NCBI GenBank assembly: GCA_019914945.1
Contig: CM034106.1
Location: 6,324,001 to 6,388,000, forward strand
Length of the DNA: 64,000 bases
DNA from: Typha latifolia
Taxonomy: Eukaryota > Streptophyta > Magnoliopsida > Poales > Typhaceae
Reading direction: 5' to 3'
Within the stretch, counting starts at the first letter, position 1. Each line of letters opens with the position of its first letter. The translations under genes were made by a program, and so were the position numbers. Of the stretch, positions 1-13,115 are shown piece after piece. Under the pieces are notes generated by a model. It was not told where the DNA came from, ran no database searches, and saw only the letters and a list, made by a program, of their open reading frames with translations.

Positions 1-246
1 TCATATATATTTGAGTTGTACAAATTAGATTTATGTAAATGATTAAGTCACATAGCATTTAGAAGATCATGGGAAGAAATTAAGTCAAAAGATAAAAAAG
101 AAAGAAGTTATAAGTTTACATTTCAAGCCCTTATCTAGACGAGATTGAAGGCATTTGGACGGTCGAAACAGTTCACTTAAGAAAACTTTAATGGCGTTTG
201 GATGAACCCAAACGACATGCGTATAATAATAAAAAAAGTTTGAATC
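1..246. other. AT-rich sequence, no gene seen
   Basis: Short AT-rich stretch before the first long LTR copy. Stops are frequent in all frames and no domain or repeat boundary is recognisable. Confidence 0.6.
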
Positions 247-1864
247 TGTAACACCCCTTCCCAACGACCACGTGCTCAACCATGCGCCTTACAAGGACAT
301 GTTGTGCACGTGATAGGACGGATAGGGTCCATCACCCAAAATACACCTATACTAAAGGTAATCTGCCTCACATATAAATTATGTTATAAACCAAATAAAC
401 ATGTTACTATACGAAAATTTAAATCCACAATAACCATTCTAGACCACTAAGTAATTTAGCAGGACCTACACATGTCATCACAAACCATAAAGATTAGGTG
501 ATACAACTAATACTCAAGTAAAATATAATTCAACCTATATTATACAATTTATCATCTAATACAATGAAGTACAAATATATCCAATAATGGTACAACTTAA
601 TTTCTATATTATTTTACGTCTAGCTCACCTTATTTTTGATAAAATATCTTTTCAAGATATCTCAAGTTATTATTAGGTACCACATATATTAAGGGGTTTG
701 AAAAGAAATAAAGAGAGAGTTATAAGCTAAAAGCTTAATAAATAGATCTTACCTTAAAATAGTGATGTCAAATAGAAAGTAAATTATATACTGAATAATG
801 TACATCAGAAAGGAGAAATATGTCATGAATGACTATATAAATGTATTTTTAATAATATTTAAAGGTATAGTAGATATCATAATATCCGGTACCCAGTCTC
901 ATAATCTTGTTCGAAGGCTCAAAGCATATTTGTTATCTATTAATAGTATCTCAGTCATAATCATATATTGTCATCCGCTAAGGGTATCAACATTTAACCT
1001 AGATTAGGTGCCCTTCTAGATAATAGAAATCACGTGAGAATAATACGCCACATATGTCCTAATGTCTATTGTGCACAGAGACTACCGACCTAAAAGGCCG
1101 CAAGATCGCAAATATTTAGTGATCAATCTACCACCAAGCACCTCTAACCCTGGCACCCACTCAGGTATCCTAACACTTTTTATCAACTATCATATCAATG
1201 AGATTCCATACTTTCCTTCTAAATGATATATCATATGTATTTTATCTAATACTATAACAAATCATTTTATTATGAATTTAGGTAGTAAGGAAGTCAAAAA
1301 TAATAAAATACAATGCAATCTATAATCATATATCTATCACTTATATACTCATGCTAGAGATCAACTCGACAAATAAAAGATAAATAATATATTAGTCTTT
1401 AATCATCTATATATATATATATCATTTGCATACTCATATTCAAGATCAATCTAACAAATGAATGATAAAAATTTTCATCTACAATCATCTATATATATAT
1501 ATGTGATCGTATAATCATATTAAAAGCCAACATAGAATGTATACATATAAATATATAATATATCCTAATATAGGAGAGCTGTCTAGGAGGCAAAACTACT
1601 CACAATTAGATTAGAAGAAACAAACAACAGAATTCTTATGTTTGTCAACCAAATATCAACTTATCGTTAGCAAAGTTTAGGGGATTTAAAATAAGGATTA
1701 CTCCTTTTATTAATAATTAGATCTATAATTCTAATACTATAAATATACTATTATCATAAATGCTAGTTATGACATAAGAATAAAGATAGTTATTCTCTTT
1801 TATATAAGAGTAAAAGTTATATATATATATATATATAAATAATAATAAAAATATAAGTATAGAC
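247..1864 (+). mobile_element. Long LTR family, copy A, left part (TGTAAC type)
   Basis: Starts with TGTAACACCCC and follows the same order of landmarks as copies B and D: a GC-rich start, the 'agaccact...ggacctacacatg' block, 'aaagagagagttataagc', and a decayed form of the paired 'ggtatc' hairpins near 890-1000. No coding capacity. It breaks at 1864, where a copia solo LTR is inserted, and resumes at 3746. The far end of the LTR is missing after about 3910. Read as an old, truncated LTR retrotransposon terminal repeat; the family's internal region is not present. Confidence 0.7.
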
Positions 1865-3745
1865 TGTTTGCCCTATGGTTTTAATGGTTTAATATTTGAT
1901 TTTGATGATAACAAACAAATGAATTAAATGCATTATTGATACAAATAAGTTAAAATAATAATTATCATTTGAGAAGCTTTTTCTCTTTAATTATAAAGTT
2001 GAATTAATTTTAACTATGTGTTAGTATTTTGGGCATAACTTTTCATTGTTATATGACATCAATTTGATTCTTTTTTATTTGAAAGGAAGACTCATTTACA
2101 TACATTTTTGTTATATAATATAATTTTTATTTCTTAGATTTTAGTTTTCAAACTTACGTCACACTTCATAGATTATAAAATTATGTTTTTGCAAACATAT
2201 TCTTAACACCTATCCGTTTTTTACTTATATAACTTTCTTTATATTTATATGATTCATATGATATTTTATTTGTGAAGAGTACACTTGATATTCTATAACT
2301 TTCATATACAAATATGTTTGAAATTCGAAACTTACCTATATACAATAAGGCCTAAAAATTAACTGTTCATAATTGTTTTCTAAGTTGCATCTGGACATGG
2401 TTTACTCTTTTAGCCATAACTTTTCAAATAAATATTCTTTTGATGCAATTCTTATTAGGTTGGAAAGACAACTAAAAAATCTTCAACTTATCTTCTAGCT
2501 TCACAGTTCGCACTAATAGAGCAATTGGAGCAGAAGATGAGGCCAGACATTAATACCTTGCATTTTCATCAGGAAAGCCACATCCTCGCCAATCAATATT
2601 ATAATGTTGATCTAAATCCAGCTCCCATAGTGCTGCTTTACCTAGTTGAAATTGGAAGTGCCCCAAGAACCTGCATTTACCAAAAGGCAGATCCAAGACA
2701 AAACAAATCTTGAGTTGAAATATGGAGAAGGAACTTTTTTTTGTAGCTGGAGTATTTACTTATGACTTTATTAATTTTAACCATAGCTAAGTCATATAAG
2801 AAATGGATTAAGACATACACATTTATAGCATCCTGTTTTTCAGGTAGGCGTCGTTATAATATAGTTGAATAGTTCAAATTAACTTCTGAGATTGCACTGC
2901 TGACTTCCATTTTTCTCTTCTCTCACAACCATTTCAGCTTTCAATAAGGTGATACAAAGTAGAGAAAAAAAATCTGATCAAAATTTGCACATAAATTTTT
3001 TTACAAAATATTCAAATTAGTTCAAATGGGAAAGAGCATTCTCAAACCTATTCAAGGAGGTGCATATCTCATGTTGAAGGTGAAATTTCAAAGATAAATT
3101 AAAGGATATAAAAGAGAGCGAAATAGTTCAGCTCATATTAGAGAAGAGGAGAAATTCCCACTTGATAAATTTTATGTCTCTCTTCTTTCTTTTTCTTAGT
3201 GAATTTATTTATAAATTAAACTCTTTGAGAGTTATTATACACCTTGTGTGTGTTTGTATTTTTGATTTAATTTGTGAAAAAGGTGGAAAAGCTTTCGTGG
3301 TTTGTGAGTGAGAGTTTGGATAGATCTCTTGAAAGAAGTCAGTGAACTTCTTGACTCAAGGCAAAGATTGTTATGAGATAAGACCTTTTGAGGGATAAAT
3401 ATCTTGTATAATGGATGCTAGGAGCTAGTGGTGTATGTTCTTTAGTGCAGAATGAATTCTCAATAAGGACCCTAGAAGAGTGGATGTAGATATTTGCCAA
3501 ACCACTATAAATCTTAATGCCTTATTTTTACTCTTTTCTCTTTGCTTGTTTAATTCAAGTTTTCATAGCATAACCATGCATATAAGCATAAAGTTATCTA
3601 TTTATATTCTCTTAATTTGCATGAAGCTTTAAATTTCTCATTATTATTATAATTTGTGTTTATACTTGCTTACTTAGTTTTTATATTTTTATTTAGTTTG
3701 CAAACTCAACTCACCCCCGTCTTGGGTTGCTTAGTCAGGCCAACG
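1865..3745 (+). mobile_element. SIRE/Maximus-like copia solo LTR nested in copy A
   Basis: Begins TGTTTGCCCTATGG with 'gattttgatgataacaaac' soon after, and ends 'cacccccgtcttgggttgc...ccaacg'. Both ends are typical of SIRE/Maximus-lineage copia LTRs. The 5 bp on each side are TAGAC and TAGAT, a one-mismatch target duplication. If the insertion is removed, 'agtatagac' joins 'aaaatctaattatt', which matches the uninterrupted order in copy E on the other strand. There are no internal domains, so this is a solo LTR left by recombination. The final A of the terminal CA appears mutated to G. Confidence 0.72.
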
Positions 3746-3910
3746 TAGATAAAATCTAATTATTGTTAATCACTCTTGTTTAAAATTAATGTAAAATAGT
3801 CATCATCCAATTATGTAAAAAAAATGTAAGCTTAGTATTTCATTTTATACAAAGTAGTATATAATAATTAGATGCTATATATATGCTAAATTAATAATTA
3901 GATGCTACAA
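3746..3910 (+). mobile_element. Long LTR family, copy A, right remnant
   Basis: Continues copy A beyond the nested solo LTR. 'aagcttagtatttcatttta' matches 'aagcctagtatttcatttg' at about 18137 in copy D. Similarity fades near 3910, after a short direct repeat of 'aataattagatgcta' (about 3862 and 3892). The pyrimidine-rich 3' portion seen in C, D and E is missing. Confidence 0.6.
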
Positions 3911-5017
3911 AATCGTAAATGGTTTGGAAGATTTCTATAGTGGCCTGTCACGAATCAAAGATATTTCTAATCTCTATTTGAGGATATCAGAGTCAAAGAG
4001 TTCTCTAGTTTTCTCACACAGAATTCTCTCATCATAGAGTTTTCTAGAAATTCTACTCTCATAATAGAGTTATCTAGTTTTCTCACACTGTTTATGTTTC
4101 ATCTTTCAGTGAGGAGACTTCTATACTTGTTTGATTGCTTGAGCTACAACTGAGAATGATCTAGTAGTAGCATCGAAAGGAGGTAAAAAGTTTGCTGACA
4201 TCAAACAACTTTGATGCACATGCTTTTGAGTTTTGATCTATTGCTCAAGTGTTTATCAAAGAGAGACGATCATTTTACAAGCATAGTTAATCAAGTGGTT
4301 CCTATTCAAAAGGTTACTTAAATAGTAGGGCATTGAAAACCTAGAGTGCTAGTAGGGAATAAGATCAAGTAGTTTTTGACGAGTTTGCAGTTTCTTCCTT
4401 TCCATGTGAGAGAGGTTTTCCACGTTAAGATAAACGTGTTATCGTGTCTCAACCATGTTTACTTTTCCAACTCATATTCAACCTTTCATTTTCTACACTT
4501 ACTCAATTTCAATACAATGACTTGAGTTTGGTTTTCATTAGTAGATTAGGATTCAGATTTCCTAATTGGGTTTGATTTTTAAAGTTCGATTCTTATTCCA
4601 TTTTTTCTAGAGCTAGTAGGGCTCCGTTTCTATAGACCGATTCGGATTTGTTTTATTCATTTTTGGCTTTGACTTGGAATTTCTATTTCTATATTTCTTA
4701 ACCTAGTTGGTGTAGAACTCCTATCTCTCCACCATGAATTTTTAATTAGAATTAGAGTGGATTTCATTCATCTTAGTGGGATTCTTGAGATATAGATTTA
4801 AGTAGGAAAGGCTTGTCTATTGTTAGACTTCCTCTTCTGGATGGTTTGAACTATCTCTATTGAAAAGCTAGAACAAGAATCTTCTCAAAGTCAATTGACG
4901 AACATGTTTGGATGTCGGTGCATATAGGTATTCTCCTCCCACTAAAAATTAGGAGAAATTATGGTGCCAAAGCTTATTAATAAGTGGGATAAGACAGATA
5001 TGATGGCATGGGCTAGA
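3911..5017. other. Non-coding; possible copia LTR fragment
   Basis: No open frame or domain. A segment near 4390-4450 reads 'gagaggttttccacgttaa...acgtgttatcgtg', resembling the stretch just inside the 3' end of many copia LTRs, so 3911-4530 may be an LTR remnant. The rest (4530-5017) is unassigned. Confidence 0.35.
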
Positions 5018-5025
5018 ATAGCAAA

Positions 5026-5938
5026 TAGGGGTGTCAAAATAAACAAGCGGCTCAAGCTCGACTCGACTAAAGGTTGGGCTCAGCTTGGTTTAAGCTGAGC
5101 CAAGCCTGAGCTCAAAATTGAGGCTCAATTTAAATTTTGAGCTGAGCCTAAACCGAAGCAGGCTCGCTCAGGCTCCGCTCGACAGGCTCGTTTATTCTCC
5201 TTCCCAACCAATACTCACCCATCACCCTCACCACACCTTCCCATCCAATAGCCATCACATCACCCATCACCCTTACCACATCCTAGCCTCACACATCACC
5301 CATGCCCTCACCCCACCCCACCCTCACCCATCTGGCCTCCTCCTCTCTGTCAGCCTCAATTAGCAAGCCGCCACCACCTCCTCCTCTCTATTGGCCTTTA
5401 TCGGCAATCCACCGCCACCTCCTCGTCTCCATCGGCCTCAATCGACAAGCCACCACCACCTCTTCCTCTCAATTAGCCTCCTCCTCTTCCTCCATCAACT
5501 GAAATGTCTCTTCCAACCTCTTTTAGTGGCCTCCTCCTCCATTAGTGTTGGGAGTCACCGTTAGCCTCCTCATCTTCCGCCTTTCCGTCGGCCTCCTCCT
5601 CCTCCTCCAGTCTCTTTTGGTGACCTCCTCACCAGTGTTGGGCTCAGCGTCAACCTCCTCTTCTTCCTCTTCTCCGTCGGCCTCCTCCTCTATCGACAGG
5701 CCGTCGCCTCCTCTCTGTCGGCTTCCTCCTCCATCGGTCTCCTACTCCTCCTTCAGCAAGCCACCATCCACACTGCCTCATCCTCTAATCAAGCTTGAGC
5801 TTTACTCGAGCTCATTGGTTAGGCTCAACTCGAATTGAGCTGAGCTAAGCCTAAACAACATAATAAGGCTTGAAATTAATTTTGAGCCGAGCCTGAGCTA
5901 GAGCCGACTCACTCAGGGTCGGCTCGTTTACACCCCTA
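5026..5938. mobile_element. Non-autonomous hAT-like element, 913 bp
   Basis: Bounded by TAGGGGTGT and its inverse ACACCCCTA, ends typical of plant hAT elements. The flanking 8-mers are ATAGCAAA and TTAGCAAA, a 7/8 target duplication of hAT length. Both subterminal regions carry many 'gagct/agctc' words in inverted arrangement (for example 'aagctgagccaagcctgagc' near 5091 and 'gagctgagctaagcc' near 5836), plausible transposase-binding repeats. The core is a pyrimidine-rich 'cctcctcctc...ggcctc' tract with no transposase. Serine/proline-rich open frames inside come from this composition. Confidence 0.75.
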
Positions 5939-6080
5939 TTAGCAAAGCAATGAATATCATTCTTAGGACAAGTCTAGATGCATTAGTATCTATGAAATAG
6001 CAAAAGAGGTATGGGTTATATTAGAGAATACTCATGAAGGTAGACATAAAGTAAAAACTTTCCAAATTTTAGAGGCTTAT

Positions 6081-8110
6081 TGTAACGCCCCCGCTCGGCA
6101 TAGGCACGTGCACACCCACGCGCCCACACGGCACGCGCGGCTCATGCGACAGGACAGGCAGGGCCCGTCACGCACAGATACACTTATGTGCACATATAAT
6201 CATGACATCATCAAATAATACATGCAATCACATTCACACTCACATAATCTAATACCAAATATATCATATTATCAACCTGTTAATATCTGAATATCCACAT
6301 CCACAATAATATACACTAGACCACCACCTAATCTAATAGGACCTACACAGGCCACAACAAACCATCAAGATACAATTAAACAACTGCTACACGAGTGCAC
6401 TATAATCTGACATGGACTATACAAATCATCATCTGATACAACAGAGTACAAATATCAAATAATGGCACAACTCAAAATCTGGTTAAACTATCTTCTATAC
6501 CATCTCACATCTATAGCTCACTTTATCCTCATTTTATAATATCTCCTCAAGATATTCAAAGTCGCTATCACGTACCACATATCTAAGGGGCTTAGAAAAG
6601 AAATAAAGAGAGTCATGAGCAAAAGGCTCAATGAATAGAACTTACCCCGAATTAGTAATGTCAAATAGAGAGTAAATTATGTACTAGATAATATAAATCA
6701 GAAAGAGCATCATATCATGAATGAGTATATGAATATTCCTCAATAATACGTAAATGAGAAATAGATAACATGTCATGCCATGACTAATAAAATATATAAT
6801 CCTCGACAATGTATAAATAAATCTCTATGTTATACCATCATCATAACTCTCTCTCAAATATAACACATATGATGCATGCCGATCATGATCATGCTATGAT
6901 GTCAAATGCAACTATATATGATGTATATTGACCACTCAATAATCAGGTAATCATATGATAATGAAAATCATATGCATTTCTCAACATTACGATCATCACC
7001 GACATCCCGGTATAATATCATCATACTAGACCACTGTGCATAGTCAACACCCGGTACCCGGTCTCAACATCATGCCTGAAGGCTCAGAGCATACTCCGCC
7101 ACCCGCAAGAGTATCTCAAATATAACCATACCCCGCCACTCGCTAGGGTATCAACATCCATCCAAACTAGGCACCCTTTCTAGCTAATAGAAACCTCGTG
7201 AGGATAACTCGCCACATATGCCCTCGCGAACGGCATGTGTCCGAACGTCTGCTGCCCACTCGGGTATCCTCACGCTTTCTATCAACTACCCTATCAATCA
7301 TATTTTATGTTTTCCTTCTAAATAACAGATTATATGCATATATCCAGTACGATAACAAGTCAATGTATAAGAGAAATTTAGGTAGAATAGAAATCAAGAG
7401 AAAATGATGCAATGTAGTCTACAACTATATAGTCAACACATGCATACTCGTGCTAATCTATTGCATGCATACCTATGCTACAAATCAACGAGACATAATC
7501 TTACAACAGTATAATTATCTCTCATCATCTCTATTTATCATCATCATACTCATATCCAAGATCAGCCTAATTATATGCATGATAAAGAAAATGCTCGGTT
7601 ATACTCATCTCTAGATAAAGTCATATAATCATGCTGGAGGCCAAAACATGCATGTACATAAGATATAATATAACCTAATTTGAGAAAGGGATCTAGGGGA
7701 TAAGACTACTCACACTTGATCAGAAGACACGAACCAAGCAACCCTCACGTCCGCTAGTCAGACATCAACTCAACGTCAGGGTCCATGGGATCTCACATAA
7801 GGGGGTTCGGGGTCTGAAAATATTTAAGTAGCATGAAGTTAACCGTTTATCTAATTAGAATTAATTCAAGTAACATATAAAGGTTTATTAGGTTTAGAAT
7901 CACTTCTTTTTATTTTTTATTACATAATTAGATTTATATTATAGATACGATTTAAACGCTATAATTATATTATTATCGTAAAATGCTAGTTATAACATAA
8001 GGAGAAAAGTTTGTTTCTTTTATTTAAAATATTCTAGATATGTAATTATAAAATAAAAGCTGAATAATTATAAAATAGACAAGATCTATTTTATAATAAA
8101 TATACATTTA
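6081..8110 (+). mobile_element. Long LTR family, copy B (3' truncated)
   Basis: Starts TGTAACGCCC, followed by a GC-rich 'gcacgtgcacacccacgcgcccacacgg' block that is the inverse of 15548-15620 in copy C. It carries the family landmarks: the 'actagaccac...ggacctacacagg' block, 'gaaataaagagagtcatgagc', and paired hairpins at about 7088-7160. It follows C and D to about 8110, then breaks off without the 3' pyrimidine-rich part. No coding content. Confidence 0.72.
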
Positions 8111-9325
8111 TACCCTAGTGTTCCAATGTGATTTAGATTTGAATTTATCTCCTTTTGTTTAATTGTAGCATTCTTTTCTATTATGATTTTGGGAGAATGA
8201 ATAGTTTCAACGAGGTTAGAATGTATATAAAATGCTAAATAGGAAGATAATTAGATACCTTACCTACATTTTTGAGATTGTTTGACCCTAGCTATATTCG
8301 CTTAGCAAAAATTTACTAGTATTTACTTGTATCTTTTCTCAGTATGAGGTCTTCAAGATAAGTGCAAAGTTTGAGATAAGCATATTTGATTGGTGTAATT
8401 GCCAGTATTCCTAGGTTGGTTTGCTAAATTTGTTACATAATCAATAAGGAGTAAATGCTAGATGATTTTGTCATTTTATTTTCAAATCTTTTAATTATCT
8501 GAGTCTTGTATATCCTTTCTTTTGTTTAATTTAATTGAATCAATAAATTTTGTAAGTAAATTCACTGCAAACCCTCACAAGATGCAACTCGTCCGCTAGT
8601 GGAAGCTAGGGGTTTAAAAGCTTATTGCATACGCTAAATGCAATAACGACGCCTACGAAAGTGAGTTAGAATTTTTTGTTCTTCTGCTTTGCTCAAGGTC
8701 TAACAAAAATTTAGGTCTGAGGGCATTTGTTAAATTTATAATTATCATATTTGTTATGCCCAAATTATTAATTGTTCATATTTTATCTTACTAATTATTA
8801 TGTTTTAGTTATATGTAGACCTCTGATCATTTAAATCTCATTTAGTCACTAAAAATGGTCAAAAATTTGGGCTCAAATAAGATTTCGGTTTAGCCACTTC
8901 AATTAATTGCTCAATATTAACCAACTTAACTTAGCTCTCATCTCTCAAGTTATGCTTAAGCCAAACCAAGATCTACTAATCACTTTCTATTTTATCTAAA
9001 TTAGAATGGGTCAAATTTCCTTCCTTTTCCACTGAGCAACATATTTTCAGTAATCAAATCTCTATCAAGTTGCAAATTTTTAGCATCATTTTCTACCTAG
9101 CTATTTTTAGCAACCAAATCTCTATCAAGCTATAGAATTTCAGCAAAGAATCTTCACCTAATATAGCAAATTTTCAACTCCAATTCAGCAACAAATTCTA
9201 GTAATAATTGCAGTAACAAACAGATTTCAAATTCTTATTTAAACAACAATTTTCTGTCAAGCAAATTACCGATCTAATGTAGCAGATTTCTAGTTTATTG
9301 ACCAAGATCTTTGCTATAAAAATTT
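8111..9325. other. AT-rich non-coding, unassigned
   Basis: No open frame of note and no domain. A degenerate internal repeat of 'agcaaccaaatctctatcaag' type occurs between 9040 and 9290. Origin unknown. Confidence 0.5.
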
Positions 9326-10085
9326 GATGCGAACTGAGTCAGGTCGAAAAACATCATGAGGACATTGGGCTCGATGGATCGAATCTATTTATTTTTTAAT
9401 TAATTCATGACGTAAGCTCTTAAGATAGGTCTAGTTATGTCATGTAAGCCCTTAATGCAAGTCTAGTTAAGTCATATAAGCCACTAAGGCATATCCATTA
9501 AATCATGTAAGCCTATAAAATAAGTTATAATTCTAGTCATGTAAGCCTATAAAATAAGTTCTAATTCTAGTCATGTAAGCCTTTAGAGCTAATCCTAGTA
9601 GTACTCATTGTACCCGATCTTTATATATAGAGAGAGATTGAGCTGCTTTATTTAAATATTTAAGCATTCAATGAAGAATTAAGAATTATATTTTAGCTCT
9701 AGACTATCTTAGGAGTAAGAGTAAGATAATCTACAAGTAGAAGTAAATTAGTCATAATTGTTTATTTTTCTAGGAGTAAATCTAACTTAGAACCCTAAAT
9801 CTATCTCCAACTCATAGTTACCATCACCTCTACAAGCCACCCTATCTTATGGCTATCCACCACCACTATAAGCCGTCCGCCACCCTCCGACGACCACCAC
9901 AATATCAAATAATTATTAATTTGTCCAATTCTGACCTTCCTCCACTATTTTAATTTTATCTTTTCATTCATACCTCAGAATCATGTGAAACCAAAACTAT
10001 TAAATTCATGATTTTGAGGCTCTGCCATTAAAATATCATAATTTTCTTATGCCCAGATTATTCCAAATCTAGTTGGTAATAGTGG
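9326..10085 (+). mobile_element. Diverged chromovirus LTR (same family as the LTRs at 27117 and 29983), opposite orientation
   Basis: Read on the + strand, it follows the reverse complement of the LTR at 27117-27821. Shared items are repeated 'gtcatgtaagcc' words (9430-9580), 'tatatatagagag' (TATA-like, about 9623), 'ccaccaccactataagccgtccgccacc', and 'ctcagaatcatgtgaaacc'. Just after it, 'ttggtaatagtgg' could be a decayed primer binding site. Boundaries are approximate because divergence is high. Confidence 0.55.
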
Positions 10086-10739
10086 TGTTAGCTAAATCAA
10101 AGAGGGTGATAATGATGATGGAAGGAGGTCGAGAAGTGTCATGGTGGTGGCTTGACAAAGATAGAGGTGGTCGCTACTTGTAGATGGTGGCAAGCAATAC
10201 TACATGTTGTAGTGATGGCTAGGGCAAAAAGATAGGAGGGGAAAGAAGCGAGATTTGAGGTGAAGAAGAAAGATGACATATCCAAATTGGAAATCACATA
10301 ACCCGATTAAGACTGCCCTCCGCACATATATATATAGAGGCTAATTCGACTTGACTCAACTCGTCTAGCCATCTTAGCTAGGACCAAACCAATGCAAAAA
10401 AGAATTACGTAGACCTAAACAATTGCAGTAAACCAAACAGCTAATTTAAAATTAAAATAAGCAAGACTTGACTCAATCGACTCACTAACTCTGGCTAACT
10501 TAGGTTTGTACTCCGACTTGGTCCAAATTGTAACAGAGAAATCCATTTGTAGAAGCAGACTGATAAGAAAATTTTGAAAAAAAATAAATGTCATTATGGG
10601 TGTTGAAGTTGATGGTGGAGAAAAAATTGACTTTTTTTTTTTGCATCATTAGGATTACCTCAATAATACCTTATATTGTGCTCTACTTCTTTTACATTTA
10701 ATTTGATTATATCTTCCTTTTTACCATCACATTTTTGCA
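10086..10739. other. Probable decayed retrotransposon internal sequence
   Basis: Follows the diverged LTR. Contains 'gatggtggcaagcaa' and 'tatatatatagagg...ttgactcaact' words resembling gypsy gag leader and LTR pieces, but no readable frame. Assignment is by position and vocabulary only. Confidence 0.3.
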
Positions 10740-12023
10740 GTATTCTTTTACTGCAACTTGTAGAACACCACAGGCTAGGTATGCATGTCCTATATTATTG
10801 AGAAACTTTCATCCATACAATCAAATTCTTTCGTGAGTTTTGCTTTCTCAAATAGTTATTGCTTTTATACAGCTTCCCTATGAAGTATGTAAACCTTATC
10901 TTGGAATGTATCACCACTTCCAACTTGTCTATTGAAATTAATGGTCATTTTGAAGGCAACTTCTAGTTATCTCGGAGTCTCCATAACGGCAGTCCTCTCT
11001 CCCCCTATTTCTTCATCTTTGGCTCAAACATACTATCTTTTTATTTTTCATCAAGGACTAAAAATTGTGGTCTAAGAAGTATTAATCTGGTTTGAGGTAT
11101 CCATCTATTGAATCGCTTAATGTTTGCAGATGATCAGCTTCTTCTTGGTCATGCTACTATAGCTGAAGCTGTGGCAATCTCAAACATCATCAATTTTTAT
11201 TGAAACCTCTCTGGCTAAGTCTTCAATCTAGAAAAATTTGCCACCTTTTTCATCAAATCTATCGGTCAATCTCGCAAGCAATCCATCACTACAATTCTTC
11301 AAGCCAAAGACTAAGGAGTAGGAGAAAAATATTTGGGTTCCCTTCTCCGTTTGTCTAAATCAAAAGTTGAAGCTTATCACTTTATTTCAGAAAAGATTCA
11401 GTCAAATCTAGCGGATTGGAATCTAGACTGCGATCGCATGCTAGTAGACTCATCTTGATCAAGTCAATCCTAGATTCCATTTTTTATTTACTTCACGTCC
11501 ATGACCATTCGTCCCAAAACTCTGCTTGCCACACTCACTTCAGTTATCAAGAACTTCTAGGGGTTTACTAACAATCAGCACCATCTCTATCTCCGAAGCT
11601 AGCATAGCATGTGCAAACCCTTGGATAAAGGTAGACTTGGCATCAAGGATCTGAACTTGGTTATCAAATCCCTTATTCCGAAGCTGGCTTGGCAACTCTC
11701 TAGCTACCTGAATAGCCCCTATGCTAGTCTTTTGAAATTTATTCTACTTTTAGTCCCCATCATTCTGGGACTCTACTGCCAAAGCCAATACATCCTACAT
11801 GGGAGGCAACATCCTCTATAAAATTAAGATACTCTTCTAGAGAATACTCATTGAATGGTTGAAAATGGTTGCCCAATCCGGATCCACCATGACCCTTGGC
11901 TGCTTATTAGAGGTTTAATTAGGGTGTGTCTACCTCCTGCTATCCACTGGGTGAAAGATCTACTCATGTGCAGATCTAAGTGGAAGATTCCCTTAATCAA
12001 AGATCTTATTATTGGAAATATTA
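10740..12023 (+). pseudogene. L1-type LINE reverse transcriptase remnant
   Basis: Broken + strand frames read as the C-terminal half of a plant L1 reverse transcriptase. Visible pieces are SPLSPYFFIF (about 10997), then LNRLMFADDQLLLGH with the FADD catalytic motif (about 11110-11150), 'SIGQSRKQSIT', 'KYLGSLL' (about 11320), 'GRLGIKDLNLVIKSLIPKLA' (about 11630), and 'NGCPIRIHHDPWL' (about 11860), the region just before the zf-RVT domain. Several in-frame stops and frameshifts, no endonuclease domain and no start, so it is 5' truncated and dead. The rest of the C-terminus appears at 19010-19340, beyond later insertions. Confidence 0.75.
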
Positions 12024-12450
12024 TGTATTTGACTTGAATATCTTATTAACTTTGAACTCATATTTAAGTAGAGTCAACACATTATTAATAATGGATTAAT
12101 TGTAGAACTAGAAGAGCTCAAAGGTACTTTAATGTCATATATTCACTTATTCAAATCCATAAAGAAAATTAAATGATCATTGGCTTTAAAGACAATGAAA
12201 AATAAATAGAAGTGAATTTAATACCATATTGAATATTTGATAAATGTTAGTATGATATATAAGTGTCAAACTTCTAAAGGGCTTTGGGCACCAAAAGGAA
12301 TACCTATTTTATGAATAAAAGATACTATGTAAATTAACTCACATGCGCGCCACTCGGCCTGGCTCCATTCATGCACATGGGTCATGTCCAAAATTATTTT
12401 TTTGCCTAATTGAAACCAAAGTGATGTGTCCCTACCCAAAACATTAAATA
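12024..12450. other. Non-coding; possible left part of an LTR split by copy C
   Basis: AT-rich, starting TGTATTTGACTTG immediately after the LINE frame ends. Together with 15626-16141 it could form a copia-like LTR of about 0.94 kb into which copy C was inserted. No convincing target duplication was found, so this is a guess. Confidence 0.3.
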
Positions 12451-12660
12451 TGTAACAACCTAGAACTTAAAAAAATGTTATGGGCACGACGTGGCCGGCC
12501 ATAGTGTGGCCGGACATAGTGTGGCCAGCCTCGTGCCCATGCAAAAGGGGAGCTACCAAGGGGTGCCATGCACCCTCTAATATTGCCCAGCCATCCGGCT
12601 GCAGCCAGCTAGCCGCGGCAGGCCCCAGCGCTGCTGCAGCTACCGCCAACCCCCCATCGC

Positions 12661-12760
12661 CTCTCTCTCTCTCTCTAAATCTCTCTTTCTCTATCTCTTT
12701 CTCTATCTCTTTCTCTATCTCTTTCTCTCTCTCTCACTCTCTCTCTCTTTCCCCCTACCG
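12661..12760. repeat. (CT)n / CTCTTT microsatellite
   Basis: Dinucleotide CT tract with 'tctctttctctat' interruptions inside copy C. A second CT run lies at about 12835-12860 and a TTC-rich tract at 12970-13075. Confidence 0.9.
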
Positions 12761-13092
12761 ACGTCAGCTTGGAGCCGCCGCCGTCGCCTCCGCCTCCACT
12801 CACACGGTGAGCCTCCTTCTTCCTCTCCTCTCCCCTCTCTCTCTCTCTCTCTCTCTCTCCCCCCACTTGCTTGCACTCTTGGGCTCGGGCTCGCCGGAGC
12901 CGAGCCGCCGACGAGAGGCCGGTCGCGGGCTTGCCACTAGCGGCCGGTGCTCTTCCTGCCGACGCTAACTCCTTCTCCTCCCTTCCTTTCTTCCTCTCCT
13001 CTTCTTCTTCCTTCTTTCTTCTTTCTCTTTCTTCTTTTTCTTTCTTTATTCTTCTTCCATTCTCCTTCTCTCTTAACTCCTGCTTTTGCAAT

Positions 13093-13115
13093 AGTGCTGG
13101 GTCGGGCCCAACACT
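13093..13115. repeat. GC-rich palindrome in copy C
   Basis: AGTGCTGGG / CCCAACACT arms around TCGGG form an imperfect hairpin. The same site in copy E is duplicated and near perfect (33961-33979, 33991-34013). Confidence 0.7.

Noticed and set aside
2525..2713. 62-codon frame resembling a small protein (MEQKMRPDINTLHF...)
   Set aside because: Lies inside a copia solo LTR and matches no family I recognise; most likely chance.
5118..5838. Ser/Pro/His-rich + strand frames
   Set aside because: They come from the pyrimidine-rich core of the hAT-like element at 5026-5938.
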